Assembly: GCF_013393385.1 (NCBI RefSeq)
Contig: NZ_AP023239.1
Span: forward strand, 5,208,001-5,272,000
From: Paenibacillus sp. URB8-2
GTDB lineage: Bacteria > Bacillota > Bacilli > Paenibacillales > Paenibacillaceae
Direction of reading: 5' to 3'
DNA: 64,000 bases
Numbering within the stretch: position 1 is the first letter of the stretch; each line of letters opens with the position of its first letter. The notes beneath the pieces were generated by a model. That model ran no database searches, was not told the DNA's origin, and saw only the letters and a program-made list of their open reading frames with translations. The position numbers and the translations under genes are program-made. Below, piece by piece: positions 48,088 through 57,080 of this stretch.

Positions 48088-49266
48088 TCATCCCTGTCTG
48101 GCCGGAGCCGTATACGAGGCCTTCGGCAAATCTTCTTCTTCCTCCTGCCCGTACAACCGCACGCTCATCACGAACCCGATGCTCGCCATATTGATCAGCA
48201 GCGAGGTTCCCCCGTAACTAATGAAAGGCAGGGTAATTCCGGTCAGCGGCATAAGTCCGATAAAAGCTCCGATATTCTCAAAAATCTGGTACAGCATCAT
48301 GGCGACAATGCCGACAATAATGAACGGCCCGCCCCTGTCTCTGCATTCGAGTGCGATCAGAATCATCCTGTGGATCAGAATAAAGTACAGGAGCAACAGC
48401 ACAGCCGAGCCCACAAAGCCGAATTCTTCCGCAATCTCTACGAAAATCGAATCCGAATAGGTGTAAGGGACCCGCTCCGACTGCACCGAGCTTCCTTCCA
48501 TATAACCTTCGCCGCTCATTCCGCCGGAAGCTATTGCAAGCTTGGCGTTTTTCGTATGGTAGCTGGCCTTCGCGGACGCTTCATCCGGCATAAGCCAGGG
48601 GTCGAAGCGTTCCACCAAGTGGGGACGCAATTCATTCAGAAATTTCGAGATGGGTTCATGATAATGAATATATGAAAAAATACTGCCGCCCACCAGCCCG
48701 CCTGCAACCACCAGTCCGATCAGCGCATGGGAAAATTTAATGTTCCCGATCCAGAGCAGGCCACCGAGAATGACAATGTAGGAAAGCGCGTTTCCCAGGT
48801 CATTTTGCATGATGACAATACCGAAAGGAAGCAGCGTCAGCAGACCGAGCGGCACGATATCCCTCCAGAAATGGAGCCGGTTCTTGTTCTTCTTAAACAG
48901 GAAGGCCGCCAGAAACAAAATAAGGATCAGCTTGAACAGCTCCGCGGGCTGAAGGCTGAAGCCATTGAACTTGATCCAGCCCTTGGCGCCGTTCTCTTCC
49001 GCACCGATGAAGGTGACCAGCACGAGCAGTGCGATCCCGAACGAGTAAATATACACCGCGTACTTGATCAGCAGGCGATAGTCCAAAAACGTCAATCCGA
49101 AAAAGGCGATGAATCCCAAAATATAAAACTTCAACATTTTAATGTGAAAACCGTCCAGGCCCTGCCGGCCATGAGTCACACTGTATATCGAGAACAGACT
49201 GATCACCATCAACAACACAAGAACCACGACGATGACGCCGTCGATTTTTTTAAACTTCTGGAGCAA
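48088..49266 (-). CDS. rodA: RodA/FtsW/SpoVE family peptidoglycan polymerase
   Basis: A 392-residue SEDS protein with about ten spans. Marks: NGAKGWIKFNGFSLQPAELF (first conserved loop), IVIMQNDLGNALSYIVILGG (catalytic Asp region), the large outside loop NELRPHLVERFDPWLMPDEA with IASGGMSGEGYMEGSSVQSE, FVEIAEEFGFVGSAVLLLLY, and MPLTGITLPFISYGGTSLLI. Such proteins are glycosyltransferases for elongation or spore cortex; which of RodA or a sporulation SEDS is meant cannot be settled from one sequence. Confidence 0.93.
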   Translation of the reverse strand: MLQKFKKIDGVIVVVLVLLMVISLFSIYSVTHGRQGLDGFHIKMLKFYILGFIAFFGLTFLDYRLLIKYAVYIYSFGIALLVLVTFIGAEENGAKGWIKFNGFSLQPAELFKLILILFLAAFLFKKNKNRLHFWRDIVPLGLLTLLPFGIVIMQNDLGNALSYIVILGGLLWIGNIKFSHALIGLVVAGGLVGGSIFSYIHYHEPISKFLNELRPHLVERFDPWLMPDEASAKASYHTKNAKLAIASGGMSGEGYMEGSSVQSERVPYTYSDSIFVEIAEEFGFVGSAVLLLLYFILIHRMILIALECRDRGGPFIIVGIVAMMLYQIFENIGAFIGLMPLTGITLPFISYGGTSLLINMASIGFVMSVRLYGQEEEEDLPKASYTAPARQG

Positions 49267-49354
49267 TGCTCTGCCTCCCTGTGGTTTTACTGGCTTTGTC
49301 CGTACATCAGACTAAAATTTCTGGCCGCTTACTTTATTGTAAAGGAATGGGTTG

Positions 49355-50473
49355 CTAACGCGCAATCCCCAGCACATGGCGGGGAATGCCCGCGAGATCG
49401 GGAACGGTCACGATCTCGCTCCAATGCCCGGCCGCCGTAAGCAGGGCGGCCACCTGCTCCGCCTGCCCGAGCCCGAGCTCGAAGCCGACGAGGCGCGGCG
49501 GAGCCGGGAGCAGCCGAAGCTGCTCCATCATGCGGCGATACGGGTCCAGCCCGTCCTCGCCGCCGTCCAGTGCGGTGCGCGGCTCATGGTCGCGCACTTC
49601 GCGCTGAAGCCCGGCGATGTCCGCGCCGGGAATGTAGGGCGGGTTGGAGACGAGAATATCCGTCTCCAAGCCCTTGAACGGCTCGAGCAGGTCGCCGAGC
49701 CGCAGCTCCACCGCCGCGCCGAGACGCTCCGCGTTGCGGCCGGCCACGGCCAAGGCCGCCGGCGAGATGTCGCCGGCGAGCACCCGCCACGCCGGCGCTT
49801 CGGCCGCCAGCGTGACGGAGATCGCGCCGCTGCCCGCGCCGATGTCGATCGCGGTCAGGCGGCGAAACCCGCCGCATGTGACCGGCTTACCCGCATCGCC
49901 TGGTCCTGACTCGTCACTCATGCCTGCGGACAGCTTGACCGCATCACTCGATGCTACGCTCGGTCCTGCCTCGCCACGTACGCCTGCGGACAGCTTGCCC
50001 TCATAGCTTGGCGCCCCGCCCAACCGGCTCGCCGGTCCAGCCAGTCCATTCCCGTTATTCGCCTCTGTGCTCGGCTCGCCCGCAAGCTTCACCTCTCCCT
50101 CCGGCCACAGCTCCGCCGCATAGCCCAGCACCGCCTCCACGAGCAGCTCCGTCTCCGGGCGGGGAATCAGAACATCCGGCGTCACCTCAAAGGGGCGGCC
50201 GTAGAACTCCTGCTCACCGGTAATATACTGCACCGGCTCGCCGCTCGCCCTGCGGGTCACGGCGATCTCCCACTGCTCCCGTTTGTCCGCCGGAAAGGGT
50301 TCGGCCAAGGCCATGTAGTAAGCCGCGCCGGACAGGCCCAACAAATGCTCCAGCAGAAGCTGCGAGCTGCGCTGCGGCTCGCTGACGCCGAGACCGCTTA
50401 AAAAAGAAGAAGCCTCCGCAAAGGCTTCCCGGATGCTTTGCACCTGCGGCATGATATATGCGCTCTGTTTCAA
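49355..50473 (-). CDS. prmC: Release-factor glutamine methyltransferase PrmC with a large insert
   Basis: About 372 residues, against roughly 280-290 usual. It methylates the GGQ glutamine of RF1 and RF2. The N-terminal helical domain and LIPRPETELLVEAVLGY, the SAM loop AIDIGAGSGAISVTLAAEAP and the catalytic NPPY (DILVSNPPYIP) are intact. Between residues about 125 and 203 lies an insert rich in Gly, Ala, Ser and Glu, partly built from a 60-base tandem duplication (KLSAG repeated at about residues 160 and 180). The proposed start is TTG at 50473, five bases past the prfA stop and nine after AAGGGAG; an ATG at 50452 is the alternative. It is co-transcribed with prfA. Confidence 0.93.
   Translation of the reverse strand: MKQSAYIMPQVQSIREAFAEASSFLSGLGVSEPQRSSQLLLEHLLGLSGAAYYMALAEPFPADKREQWEIAVTRRASGEPVQYITGEQEFYGRPFEVTPDVLIPRPETELLVEAVLGYAAELWPEGEVKLAGEPSTEANNGNGLAGPASRLGGAPSYEGKLSAGVRGEAGPSVASSDAVKLSAGMSDESGPGDAGKPVTCGGFRRLTAIDIGAGSGAISVTLAAEAPAWRVLAGDISPAALAVAGRNAERLGAAVELRLGDLLEPFKGLETDILVSNPPYIPGADIAGLQREVRDHEPRTALDGGEDGLDPYRRMMEQLRLLPAPPRLVGFELGLGQAEQVAALLTAAGHWSEIVTVPDLAGIPRHVLGIAR
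49902..50005. repeat. Tandem 60-base repeat within prmC
   Basis: GGTCCTGACTCG (from 49902) and GGTCCTGCCTCG (from 49962) open two copies that share GCCTGCGGACAGCTTG with about eight differences in 44 bases. A more decayed third unit may follow. The period keeps the reading frame. Confidence 0.75.
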
Positions 50474-50477
50474 AGCA

Positions 50478-51545
50478 TTATTCTCCCTTTTCCAATATAT
50501 CCGCCTGTTCCGCAATGGAGAGCGCCGAAATAATCTCTTCGATTTCACCGTTCATAACGGAATCCAGACGGTGCAGCGTCAGGCCGATCCGGTGATCGGT
50601 CACCCGGCTCTGAGGGAAGTTGTAGGTCCGAATCCGCTCACTGCGGTCTCCGGTGCCGACCTTGCTCTTGCGCTCACCGGCATACTTGGCTTCTTCTTCC
50701 TGCCGCATCATGTCGGAAATCCGGGCGCGCAGCACCTGAAGAGCCTTCTCTTTGTTGGAGTTCTGCGATTTGCCGTCCTGACAGGTCGCCACGATTCCCG
50801 TAGGAACATGCGTCACGCGGACTGCGGATTTTGTCGTATTAACCGACTGGCCTCCCGCGCCGCTGGAACAGAACGTATCCACGCGGATATCCTTGTCAAG
50901 GATTTCGATATCGACTTCCTCCGCTTCAGGCATGACCGCCACGGTCGATGTCGAAGTGTGAATCCGGCCGCCGGATTCCGTCGTCGGGATGCGCTGCACG
51001 CGGTGCGCGCCGCTTTCGTACTTCATTTTGCTGTAAGCTCCACGGCCGTTGATCATAAAGATGACCTCTTTAAAGCCGCCCAGATCGTTCGTATTGGCGT
51101 CCATCAGCTCCACGCGCCAGCCCTGGGTATCTGCAAAACGGGTGTACATACGGTACAGGTCGGAAGCGAACAAAGCCGCTTCGTCCCCGCCGGCCGCCCC
51201 CCGGATTTCGACAATTACGTTCTTGTCGTCGTTCGGGTCCTTTGGCAGCAGCAAGATGCGAATTTTCTCCTCCAGCTCAGTCTGGCGCTGCGACAATTCC
51301 TCGATTTCCATCTTCACCATGTCGCGCATTTCGTCGTCGAGCTTCTCGCCGAGCAACGTTTTGGCGGCGTCGAGCTCTTCCATCACATTTCTATATTCTG
51401 TATAAGCCTCGTAGGCGGGCTGCAGATCGGATTGTTCTTTGGAATAGTCCCTCAGTTTCTTACTATCGCTTGCAACATCCGGATCGCAAAGCAGTTCACT
51501 GAGTTTCTCATAGCGGTCCGCCAGAGATTGCAATCGGTCCAACAA
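50478..51545 (-). CDS. prfA: Peptide chain release factor 1
   Basis: A 355-residue factor that ends translation at UAA and UAG. The GGQ motif is in [20 protein letters not shown]; the codon-recognition PxT-type loop ([18 protein letters not shown]) is just before it; the end [16 protein letters not shown] belongs to domain 3. The Q of GGQ is the target of PrmC, encoded next. Confidence 0.98.
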   Translation of the reverse strand: MLDRLQSLADRYEKLSELLCDPDVASDSKKLRDYSKEQSDLQPAYEAYTEYRNVMEELDAAKTLLGEKLDDEMRDMVKMEIEELSQRQTELEEKIRILLLPKDPNDDKNVIVEIRGAAGGDEAALFASDLYRMYTRFADTQGWRVELMDANTNDLGGFKEVIFMINGRGAYSKMKYESGAHRVQRIPTTESGGRIHTSTSTVAVMPEAEEVDIEILDKDIRVDTFCSSGAGGQSVNTTKSAVRVTHVPTGIVATCQDGKSQNSNKEKALQVLRARISDMMRQEEEAKYAGERKSKVGTGDRSERIRTYNFPQSRVTDHRIGLTLHRLDSVMNGEIEEIISALSIAEQADILEKGE

Positions 51546-51685
51546 GGGAATTCACCTCTTCAGTTCTTTTTTCATTTTAAATACAGTTTCACGACTTTAT
51601 ATTATATCACGAATTGGCTGATTTGGCTACATTTCGTCACCCGGCAGATTCGACCGTCCGTATCCCGATGCAGAGTTCAAAATCA
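51546..51685. other. Intergenic region upstream of prfA
   Basis: About 140 bases between prfA and the dispersed repeat copy at 51686. It presumably holds the prfA promoter; no convincing boxes were placed. Confidence 0.4.
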
Positions 51686-51786
51686 TAAGAAGAAACGGCT
51701 TCGCCGTCCTCTGGAAGAGGAAGGCATCCGTTTCTCGTAAAAATATCAGGTTAAGGATAAGCGCGAAGTTTATACTTTCTGATATT
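51686..51786. repeat. Dispersed 101-base double stem-loop, copy A
   Basis: First hairpin: AGAAACGG/CCGTTTCT outside and GCCGTCCTCT/AGAGGAAGGC inside. Second: TATCAG/CTGATA with an inner ATAAGC/GTTTAT stem around GCGAA. The whole unit recurs at 53093 with about two differences. It abuts the ychF terminator. Confidence 0.9.
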
Positions 51787-51787
51787 C

Positions 51788-51835
51788 AAAAAAGGCCATC
51801 CCGCGTTAATGTTGATATCACCGCGAAATGGCCTT
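51788..51835 (-). terminator. Terminator of ychF
   Basis: AAGGCCAT and ATGGCCTT with an inner CGCGG/CCGCG-like stem (CGCGGTGAT...AACGCG), followed by six U on the minus strand, about 20 bases after the ychF stop. Confidence 0.85.
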
Positions 51836-51857
51836 CATCTGACTAACAAAACAAGCT

Positions 51858-52958
51858 TTATACGTTAAACCGGAAATGCATAACGTCTCCGTCCTGCACC
51901 ACATATTCCTTGCCTTCAAGCCGAAGCTGGCCGCGCTCTTTCGCGCCGTTCATCGAACCTGCGGCAACCAGATCGTCGTAAGCCACCACTTCCGCGCGGA
52001 TAAAGCCGCGCTCGAAGTCGGAGTGAATAACCCCGGCCGCTCCCGGCGCTTTGGTCCCTTTGCGGATCGTCCAGGCGCGAACCTCCTGCACACCCGCCGT
52101 AAAATACGTATACAGCCCAAGCAGCTTGTAAGCCGCTTTGATCAGACGGTTAAGGCCTGACTCTTCGAGGCCAAGCTCTTCCAGGAACATCGCCTTGTCT
52201 TCGCCTTCCAGCTCGGCGATTTCCGCCTCCACCTTTGCGCTGATCGGCACGACTTCCGCATTCTCGGCGGCGGCGAACTCGCGCACCTGCTTCACATACG
52301 GATTCTCTTCCGCTGTGGCAACCTCGTCTTCGCCGACATTGGCTGCGTACAGCACCGGCTTTAGCGTCAGCAAATGAAGATCGCGCACGATGAGATGCTC
52401 TTCCTCGTTCAGCTCCACGCTGCGGGCGGGCATATCGTTGTACAGCGCTTCTTTGACGCGCTCGAGCACTTCTACTTCCTGGGCGTACTGCTTGTTGCCG
52501 CCCTTCATGTTTTTGCGGGAACGGTCGATCCGTTTCTCCACACTCTCCACGTCAGCGAGAATCAGCTCCAGGTTAATCGTCTGGATATCGCTGATCGGAT
52601 TAACCTTGCCGTCAACGTGGGTAACGTTCTCGTCCTCGAAGCAGCGCACGACATGGACGATGGCGTCCACCTCGCGGATATGTGCCAGGAACTTGTTGCC
52701 CAGCCCCTCGCCCTTGCTCGCTCCGCGCACCAGTCCGGCAATGTCGACGAACTCAAATGCGGTCGGCACCGTTTTGTTCGGCACAACCAGTTCAGTCAGC
52801 TTGTCGAGGCGCTCATCCGGAACTTCCACGACTCCGACGTTCGGGTCGATTGTGCAAAAAGGATAATTCGCGGACTCCGCACCCGCCTGCGTAATTGCAT
52901 TAAACAACGTCGATTTGCCCACGTTGGGCAGACCTACGATACCCGCTTTCAAAGCCAT
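51858..52958 (-). CDS. ychF: Redox-regulated ATPase YchF (Obg-like)
   Basis: A 366-residue P-loop protein of the Obg-related YchF family, which prefers ATP to GTP and associates with ribosomes. Motifs: G1 [21 protein letters not shown]3 [20 protein letters not shown]; the NVGED variant of G4 ([12 protein letters not shown]), and the C-terminal TGS domain with [20 protein letters not shown]. The ATG at 52958 ([10 protein letters not shown]) is the family start; the open frame runs six codons further. Confidence 0.97.
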   Translation of the reverse strand: MALKAGIVGLPNVGKSTLFNAITQAGAESANYPFCTIDPNVGVVEVPDERLDKLTELVVPNKTVPTAFEFVDIAGLVRGASKGEGLGNKFLAHIREVDAIVHVVRCFEDENVTHVDGKVNPISDIQTINLELILADVESVEKRIDRSRKNMKGGNKQYAQEVEVLERVKEALYNDMPARSVELNEEEHLIVRDLHLLTLKPVLYAANVGEDEVATAEENPYVKQVREFAAAENAEVVPISAKVEAEIAELEGEDKAMFLEELGLEESGLNRLIKAAYKLLGLYTYFTAGVQEVRAWTIRKGTKAPGAAGVIHSDFERGFIRAEVVAYDDLVAAGSMNGAKERGQLRLEGKEYVVQDGDVMHFRFNV

Positions 52959-53092
52959 ATATATGACAACTCCCATTTTTCGTTAATTGACCAGTAAGTC
53001 TTGCGATCTAAACTATTATATATTAGAACAAACACCCCAGCAATACCGGGGGACGGAACCCTTAAAGAGACCAGAGGCGCTCCCCGCCTAAC
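52959..53092. other. Intergenic region upstream of ychF
   Basis: No gene was found in these 134 bases, which are expected to hold the ychF promoter. The part near 53030-53090 is richer in G and C. Confidence 0.4.
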
Positions 53093-53194
53093 TAAGAAGA
53101 AACGGCTTCGCCGTCCTCTGGAAGAGGAAGGCATCCGTTTCTCGTAAAAATATCAGGTTAAGGATAATCGCGAAGCTTATACTTTCTGATATTT
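53093..53194. repeat. Dispersed double stem-loop, copy B
   Basis: Matches copy A (51686-51786) base for base except about two substitutions near the second loop, and in the same orientation. Two near-identical copies 1.4 kb apart flank ychF. Confidence 0.9.
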
Positions 53195-53669
53195 TAAAAT
53201 AAACCGCCTATTCCCCGCACTGCCGGACAGGCGGCGTAAACGCCTTATTTCTGCGCCGGCTAACGCCTTATGCAGCTGACCTGTCCATTTCACAGATACA
53301 AATTCCAAAAAATGTCTTTCAAAGCGTGGACACTTCCACAAAACCGAGATATACGCGGCCAATCTATCCCCAGTCAGCATTATTACTATATATTGAAATC
53401 GTTCCGTTTATTTTATCAATATATAGAATCTTGGCTTCAAGGTGACTACCTTGTGCAGATGTCCACCTTTTAAAAGACATTCTCATAAAATGTCCTTGTT
53501 GAGAGAACGGTGTATGCAGAAAGGCCAACCGGCACCCCCGGCTGACCTAATCACATGAAGGACCTCACCCCACCCGGAGATCCTTCGTATTCTTCCTGCG
53601 GTGTGGGCGTCGCCCGCTCTTCACTGGCATTCCTTTTAATGTCGGCGAAGCCGAACGCGGCGCATCATG
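53195..53669. other. Long non-coding interval downstream of the acetyltransferase gene
   Basis: About 475 bases with no supported gene. A 67-codon minus-strand frame (53177-53380) overlaps repeat copy B and has no ribosome site that I trust. Inverted repeats are frequent: TATATATTGA/TCAATATATA (53387-53396 and 53416-53425), AAGGT/ACCTT, GACATT/AATGTC, and GAAGGA...TCCTTC near 53556-53588. It may be a decayed mobile sequence. Confidence 0.5.
53387..53425. repeat. AT-rich 10-base inverted repeat
   Basis: TATATATTGA and TCAATATATA are perfect arms around 19 bases within the long gap after the acetyltransferase gene. Confidence 0.6.
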
Positions 53670-54140
53670 TTACAGATCCTTGGACATCGTAATGTCGGTC
53701 ACTCCGAAGCCCATTTTTTTGTACAGCTCAAACGCACGTTGGTTCTGGCCGAACACATGCAGCCCGATCTTGCTGATATTCATGCTGCGGGCCTCTTCGT
53801 CGAGCGCCTGCATGGCCTGCTTGCCGTAGCCCTTGTCCTGGAACGGTTCATAAATATAAATGTCATAAATAAAAGCTTCCCGGCCGCGCCGGCCCTCGGT
53901 CACGTTGAACCAAATGTACCCGACATGGGTATCGCTCTCTTCTTCGACCACAGAGTACAGATAGGCGCCTTCGGTATGCAGCCCCCGGGGCAAAAAGCGC
54001 GTCATCGCCTCTTTGGACTGTTTCAGCGCGTTATCCGGTTCCCATGCTCCCGATTTCACTTTTTCTTCGGCATAGTCGCTGGTCGATTGACTCATGAAAA
54101 ATTGAAACGTCGCTTCGTCCATTTGAACCAGTTTTATCAT
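53670..54140 (-). CDS. GNAT family N-acetyltransferase
   Basis: A 156-residue protein starting MIKLVQMDEATFQFFMSQST. The acetyl-CoA site is in DIYIYEPFQDKGYGKQAMQA (Q-x-x-G-x-G), followed by ISKIGLHVFGQNQRAFELYK and KMGFGVTDITMSKDL. The first 50 residues resemble GNAT proteins with an N-terminal helix pair (EEKVKSGAWEPDNALKQSKE). The substrate is unknown. The ATG at 54140 follows GGAAGG by ten bases; the frame upstream would overlap fni and is not used. It is the gene after fni, 28 bases away, so co-transcription is likely. Confidence 0.88.
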   Translation of the reverse strand: MIKLVQMDEATFQFFMSQSTSDYAEEKVKSGAWEPDNALKQSKEAMTRFLPRGLHTEGAYLYSVVEEESDTHVGYIWFNVTEGRRGREAFIYDIYIYEPFQDKGYGKQAMQALDEEARSMNISKIGLHVFGQNQRAFELYKKMGFGVTDITMSKDL

Positions 54141-54168
54141 TATGATTAGACCTTCCTTATTTCGGTAT

Positions 54169-55239
54169 TTAGATGCGCACCAGCCGGGGCGTTCCGCGCA
54201 AAGCCGCAACGGAGGAAACGCCGATGCCGAACATCACCGTCCGCAGCTCCAGCTCGGTCTGCGCAAGCGCCGCTTCCAGCGCTTCCTCCGATTCCACCGC
54301 CGGTCCAAGCAGATTTCGGCCAAAACCGGCCAGATCCGCGCCGAGGGCCAGTGTCTTGGCGGCGTCGACGCCGCTGCGGAGGCCTCCGCTGCCGATCAAC
54401 GCGCCTTCAGGCGCCGCGGAGCGCACTTCGGCAATGCAATCGGCTGTCGGAATGCCCCAATCTGCGAACGCCTCAGCGGCGCCGCGCTTAACCGGATCGG
54501 CGCTGCGGAACTTCTCGACCTGGCTCCAGGACGTCCCGCCCGCTCCGGCCACATCGATGAAGGCGGCGCCGGCGCTGTACAGCTTAACCGCCGTCTCGCC
54601 GTCGATGCCCCAGCCGACCTCCTTGATGCCGACCGGAACTTCCAGGCTGCGGCATAAACGCTCAATCTTGGGCAGCAGCGAGCCGAATCCGGTATTGCCT
54701 TCAGGCTGGAACACCTCCTGGAGGCCGTTTAAATGCAGCACCAGCCAGTCGGCACCGGCGATTTCCACCGCCCGGCGGCAGTCGTCTACGCCGAAGCCGT
54801 AGGACAGCTGCACCGCTCCGAGATTCGCGATGACCGGAACATCCGGCGCCCGGTCCCGTACCCGGAATGTAGTCTCAAGCTCCGGCCGTTCCACCGCAGC
54901 CCGGACTGAACCGACGCCCAGCGTCCAGCCGCGTACCTGGGCCGCCTCGGCCAGCCGCGCATTGATCTCGCCGGTCGCGGCGCTGCCGCCGGTCATCGAG
55001 CTGATCAGCAGAGGTGTGCGCAGACTCCGGCCGAGAAAAGAGGTGTTCAGCATGATATCGTCAAAGTTCAGCTCCGGCAGCGCATTATGCCGGAACCGGT
55101 AATGTTCGAAGCCCGTGGTAATACCTTGGCCTGCGACGTCTTCATTCAGGCAAAGCCGCACGTGTTCGATCTTGCGCCCTCCGGTCGTTCCTTCCGGTAT
55201 ATGTTCATTATTCATATTAATCGGCACTTGGCCTTTCAT
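54169..55239 (-). CDS. fni: Type 2 isopentenyl-diphosphate delta-isomerase
   Basis: An FMN- and NADPH-dependent enzyme that interconverts IPP and DMAPP, about 356 residues here. Marks: RKIEHVRLCL near the start, LLISSMTGGSAATGEINARL (FMN), LGVGSVRAA, LVLHLNGLQEVFQPEGNTGF, IKEVGWGIDG, DVAGAGGTSWSQVEKFRS, and GSGGLRSGVDAAKTLALGAD followed by LAGFGRNLL. The start is either ATG 55239 or ATG 55215; the longer frame to 55335 contains no family sequence and no ribosome site. Confidence 0.94.
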   Translation of the reverse strand: MKGQVPINMNNEHIPEGTTGGRKIEHVRLCLNEDVAGQGITTGFEHYRFRHNALPELNFDDIMLNTSFLGRSLRTPLLISSMTGGSAATGEINARLAEAAQVRGWTLGVGSVRAAVERPELETTFRVRDRAPDVPVIANLGAVQLSYGFGVDDCRRAVEIAGADWLVLHLNGLQEVFQPEGNTGFGSLLPKIERLCRSLEVPVGIKEVGWGIDGETAVKLYSAGAAFIDVAGAGGTSWSQVEKFRSADPVKRGAAEAFADWGIPTADCIAEVRSAAPEGALIGSGGLRSGVDAAKTLALGADLAGFGRNLLGPAVESEEALEAALAQTELELRTVMFGIGVSSVAALRGTPRLVRI

Positions 55240-55475
55240 CAATTTTTTGTTCCTGCTGTCATAGTATAGCACAACCAAGTAAGTGAATTTAACAGCTTCA
55301 TCCGCACCTAAGCCCGGATAAGCGTTGTTTTTCAACTGGTCAATGGTGCATCAACAGCATAGGCGGCATATCAGATGGCAGCCATTCTGCTTCACCGGTT
55401 TCCTCCTGGCGGTAATAATAAATAGCTGGACGAAACGGACAACCGCTGCACACCTTTTTTCAGGAGGAACCTTCT

Positions 55476-57017
55476 ATGAATCCAAGCCGCTCCAACAATC
55501 ATTCAATAAATGAAAGTCCGCCCGCAATCCTTTCGAATCGCCCTTCTAAACGGAACTATTCCGGACATTTCTCAAGACGCCCTCTTAAATGGACATTGGC
55601 CGTTATTACCACTCTTCTTCTCTGGCTGATCGGCGTGATGATCTATCAGACGCACAAGCCGCTGCCTCCCGGCCTTTCGTTCGAAAGCCCTTTGTACCGT
55701 GTAGAGAACGTAACGTTATGGCAGGATCTGACTTACCCGGACGGCAGTCCGGAAGGCAGGCATGAGAGCGGTATTTTGCCGAGAATTCTGCAAATTATTG
55801 ACGAATCCAGACAATTTCTGATTGTCGATATGTTCCTGTTCAACAATTATACGCATAAAGGGCAGCATTTCCCCCCGGTAAGCCGTACGCTCGCCGACAA
55901 GCTGATTGCCCACAAAACGAAATACCCGAATATGGATATCGCGTTCATCACGGACGAAGTTAATACAAACTACGGCTCCGCCCCCAATGCCCTGCTCGAA
56001 AAAATGAAACAAGCGGGCATCAACGTCATCGTTACCAATGTCGATCCTTTGCGGGATTCGACTCCCGCTTACTCCGCCGTCTGGCGCACATTCATCCAGT
56101 GGTTCGGGCAATCCGGCAAGGGCTGGGTTCCCAATCTAATGGCAAACAACGGACCGGATATTACCGTAAGGTCCTATTTAAAGCTGCTGAACGTCAAGGC
56201 TAATCACCGAAAAACCGTCGTCAGCGAACGCTCGGCACTGATCAGTTCGGCCAACGTGCACGACGCAAGCGCCTATAATTCCAATATCGCGCTTGAGGTG
56301 CAGGGACCGGTTATCGCGGATATTGTGCGGACGGAGCAGGCCGCGGCGGATTTGTCCGGTGCGGGTCCGCTGCTGAAGACACAGCCATTCTTTCCACAGT
56401 CTCCGGCTAACGGCGGCAGTCCGGTGGACATTCGTTATTTAACGGAAGGGAAAACATACAAATATGCGCTTCAGGCTCTCCGCAGCTCGTCCAAGGGTGA
56501 CACGGTATGGGTGGGCATGTTCTATCTCGCCGACGACACCATTATAGACGAACTGGTAAAGGCCTCGGAACGGGGAGCTTCCGTGCGGCTTCTGCTGGAC
56601 CCGAACCAGAACGCTTTTGGGCGCAGCAAAATCGGCATTCCCAACCGCCCCGTGGCCTTGGAGCTGAACCGCAGGTCAGGCGGACAAATATCCATCCGCT
56701 GGTATAACACAACAAAAGAGCAGTACCATACGAAACTGCTCTTTGTGGACAAAGAAAGCGGCAAGTCCATCGCAATCGGCGGCTCTGCCAATTTTACGGC
56801 CCGCAATCTGGACGATTATAATCTTGAGAACGATCTGTGGGCCGCATTTGACTCCAGCCAGCCGATTTACGGGCAGCTTGACGCTTATTTCAACCGGCTG
56901 TGGAACAATGAAGGGGCCGAGTACAGTCTGCCGCCGGCAAGCTATCAGAGCGAAATCACCTGGCTGAAATATGCCATCATGCGTATTCAGAACGCACTGG
57001 GTTTAACGACGTACTAG
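55476..57017 (+). CDS. Membrane-anchored phospholipase D superfamily protein
   Basis: A 513-residue protein with a cytoplasmic start, one span at about residues 34-55 (WTLAVITTLLLWLIGVMIYQ) and a large outside part. Two HKD-like sites are present: NHRKTVVSERSALISSANVH, lacking the Asp of the classical motif, near residue 245, and YHTKLLFVDKESGKSIAIGG followed by SANFTARNLDDYNLE near residue 415. That pattern fits the phosphatidylserine/cardiolipin-synthase-like PLD family; substrate unknown. GGAGGAACCTTCT precedes the ATG. It converges on the cardiolipin synthase gene. Confidence 0.85.
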   Translation: MNPSRSNNHSINESPPAILSNRPSKRNYSGHFSRRPLKWTLAVITTLLLWLIGVMIYQTHKPLPPGLSFESPLYRVENVTLWQDLTYPDGSPEGRHESGILPRILQIIDESRQFLIVDMFLFNNYTHKGQHFPPVSRTLADKLIAHKTKYPNMDIAFITDEVNTNYGSAPNALLEKMKQAGINVIVTNVDPLRDSTPAYSAVWRTFIQWFGQSGKGWVPNLMANNGPDITVRSYLKLLNVKANHRKTVVSERSALISSANVHDASAYNSNIALEVQGPVIADIVRTEQAAADLSGAGPLLKTQPFFPQSPANGGSPVDIRYLTEGKTYKYALQALRSSSKGDTVWVGMFYLADDTIIDELVKASERGASVRLLLDPNQNAFGRSKIGIPNRPVALELNRRSGGQISIRWYNTTKEQYHTKLLFVDKESGKSIAIGGSANFTARNLDDYNLENDLWAAFDSSQPIYGQLDAYFNRLWNNEGAEYSLPPASYQSEITWLKYAIMRIQNALGLTTY

Positions 57018-57080
57018 ATAGAGTTCTTTGACCGGTCATGGCAGCCGGTGTACGGATAGAAAGAACTTCGCGCCGCTTCT

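Noticed and set aside
53177..53380. A 67-codon minus-strand gene
   Set aside because: It overlaps the dispersed repeat and has no convincing ribosome site. It could be part of a repeat but is not supported as a gene.
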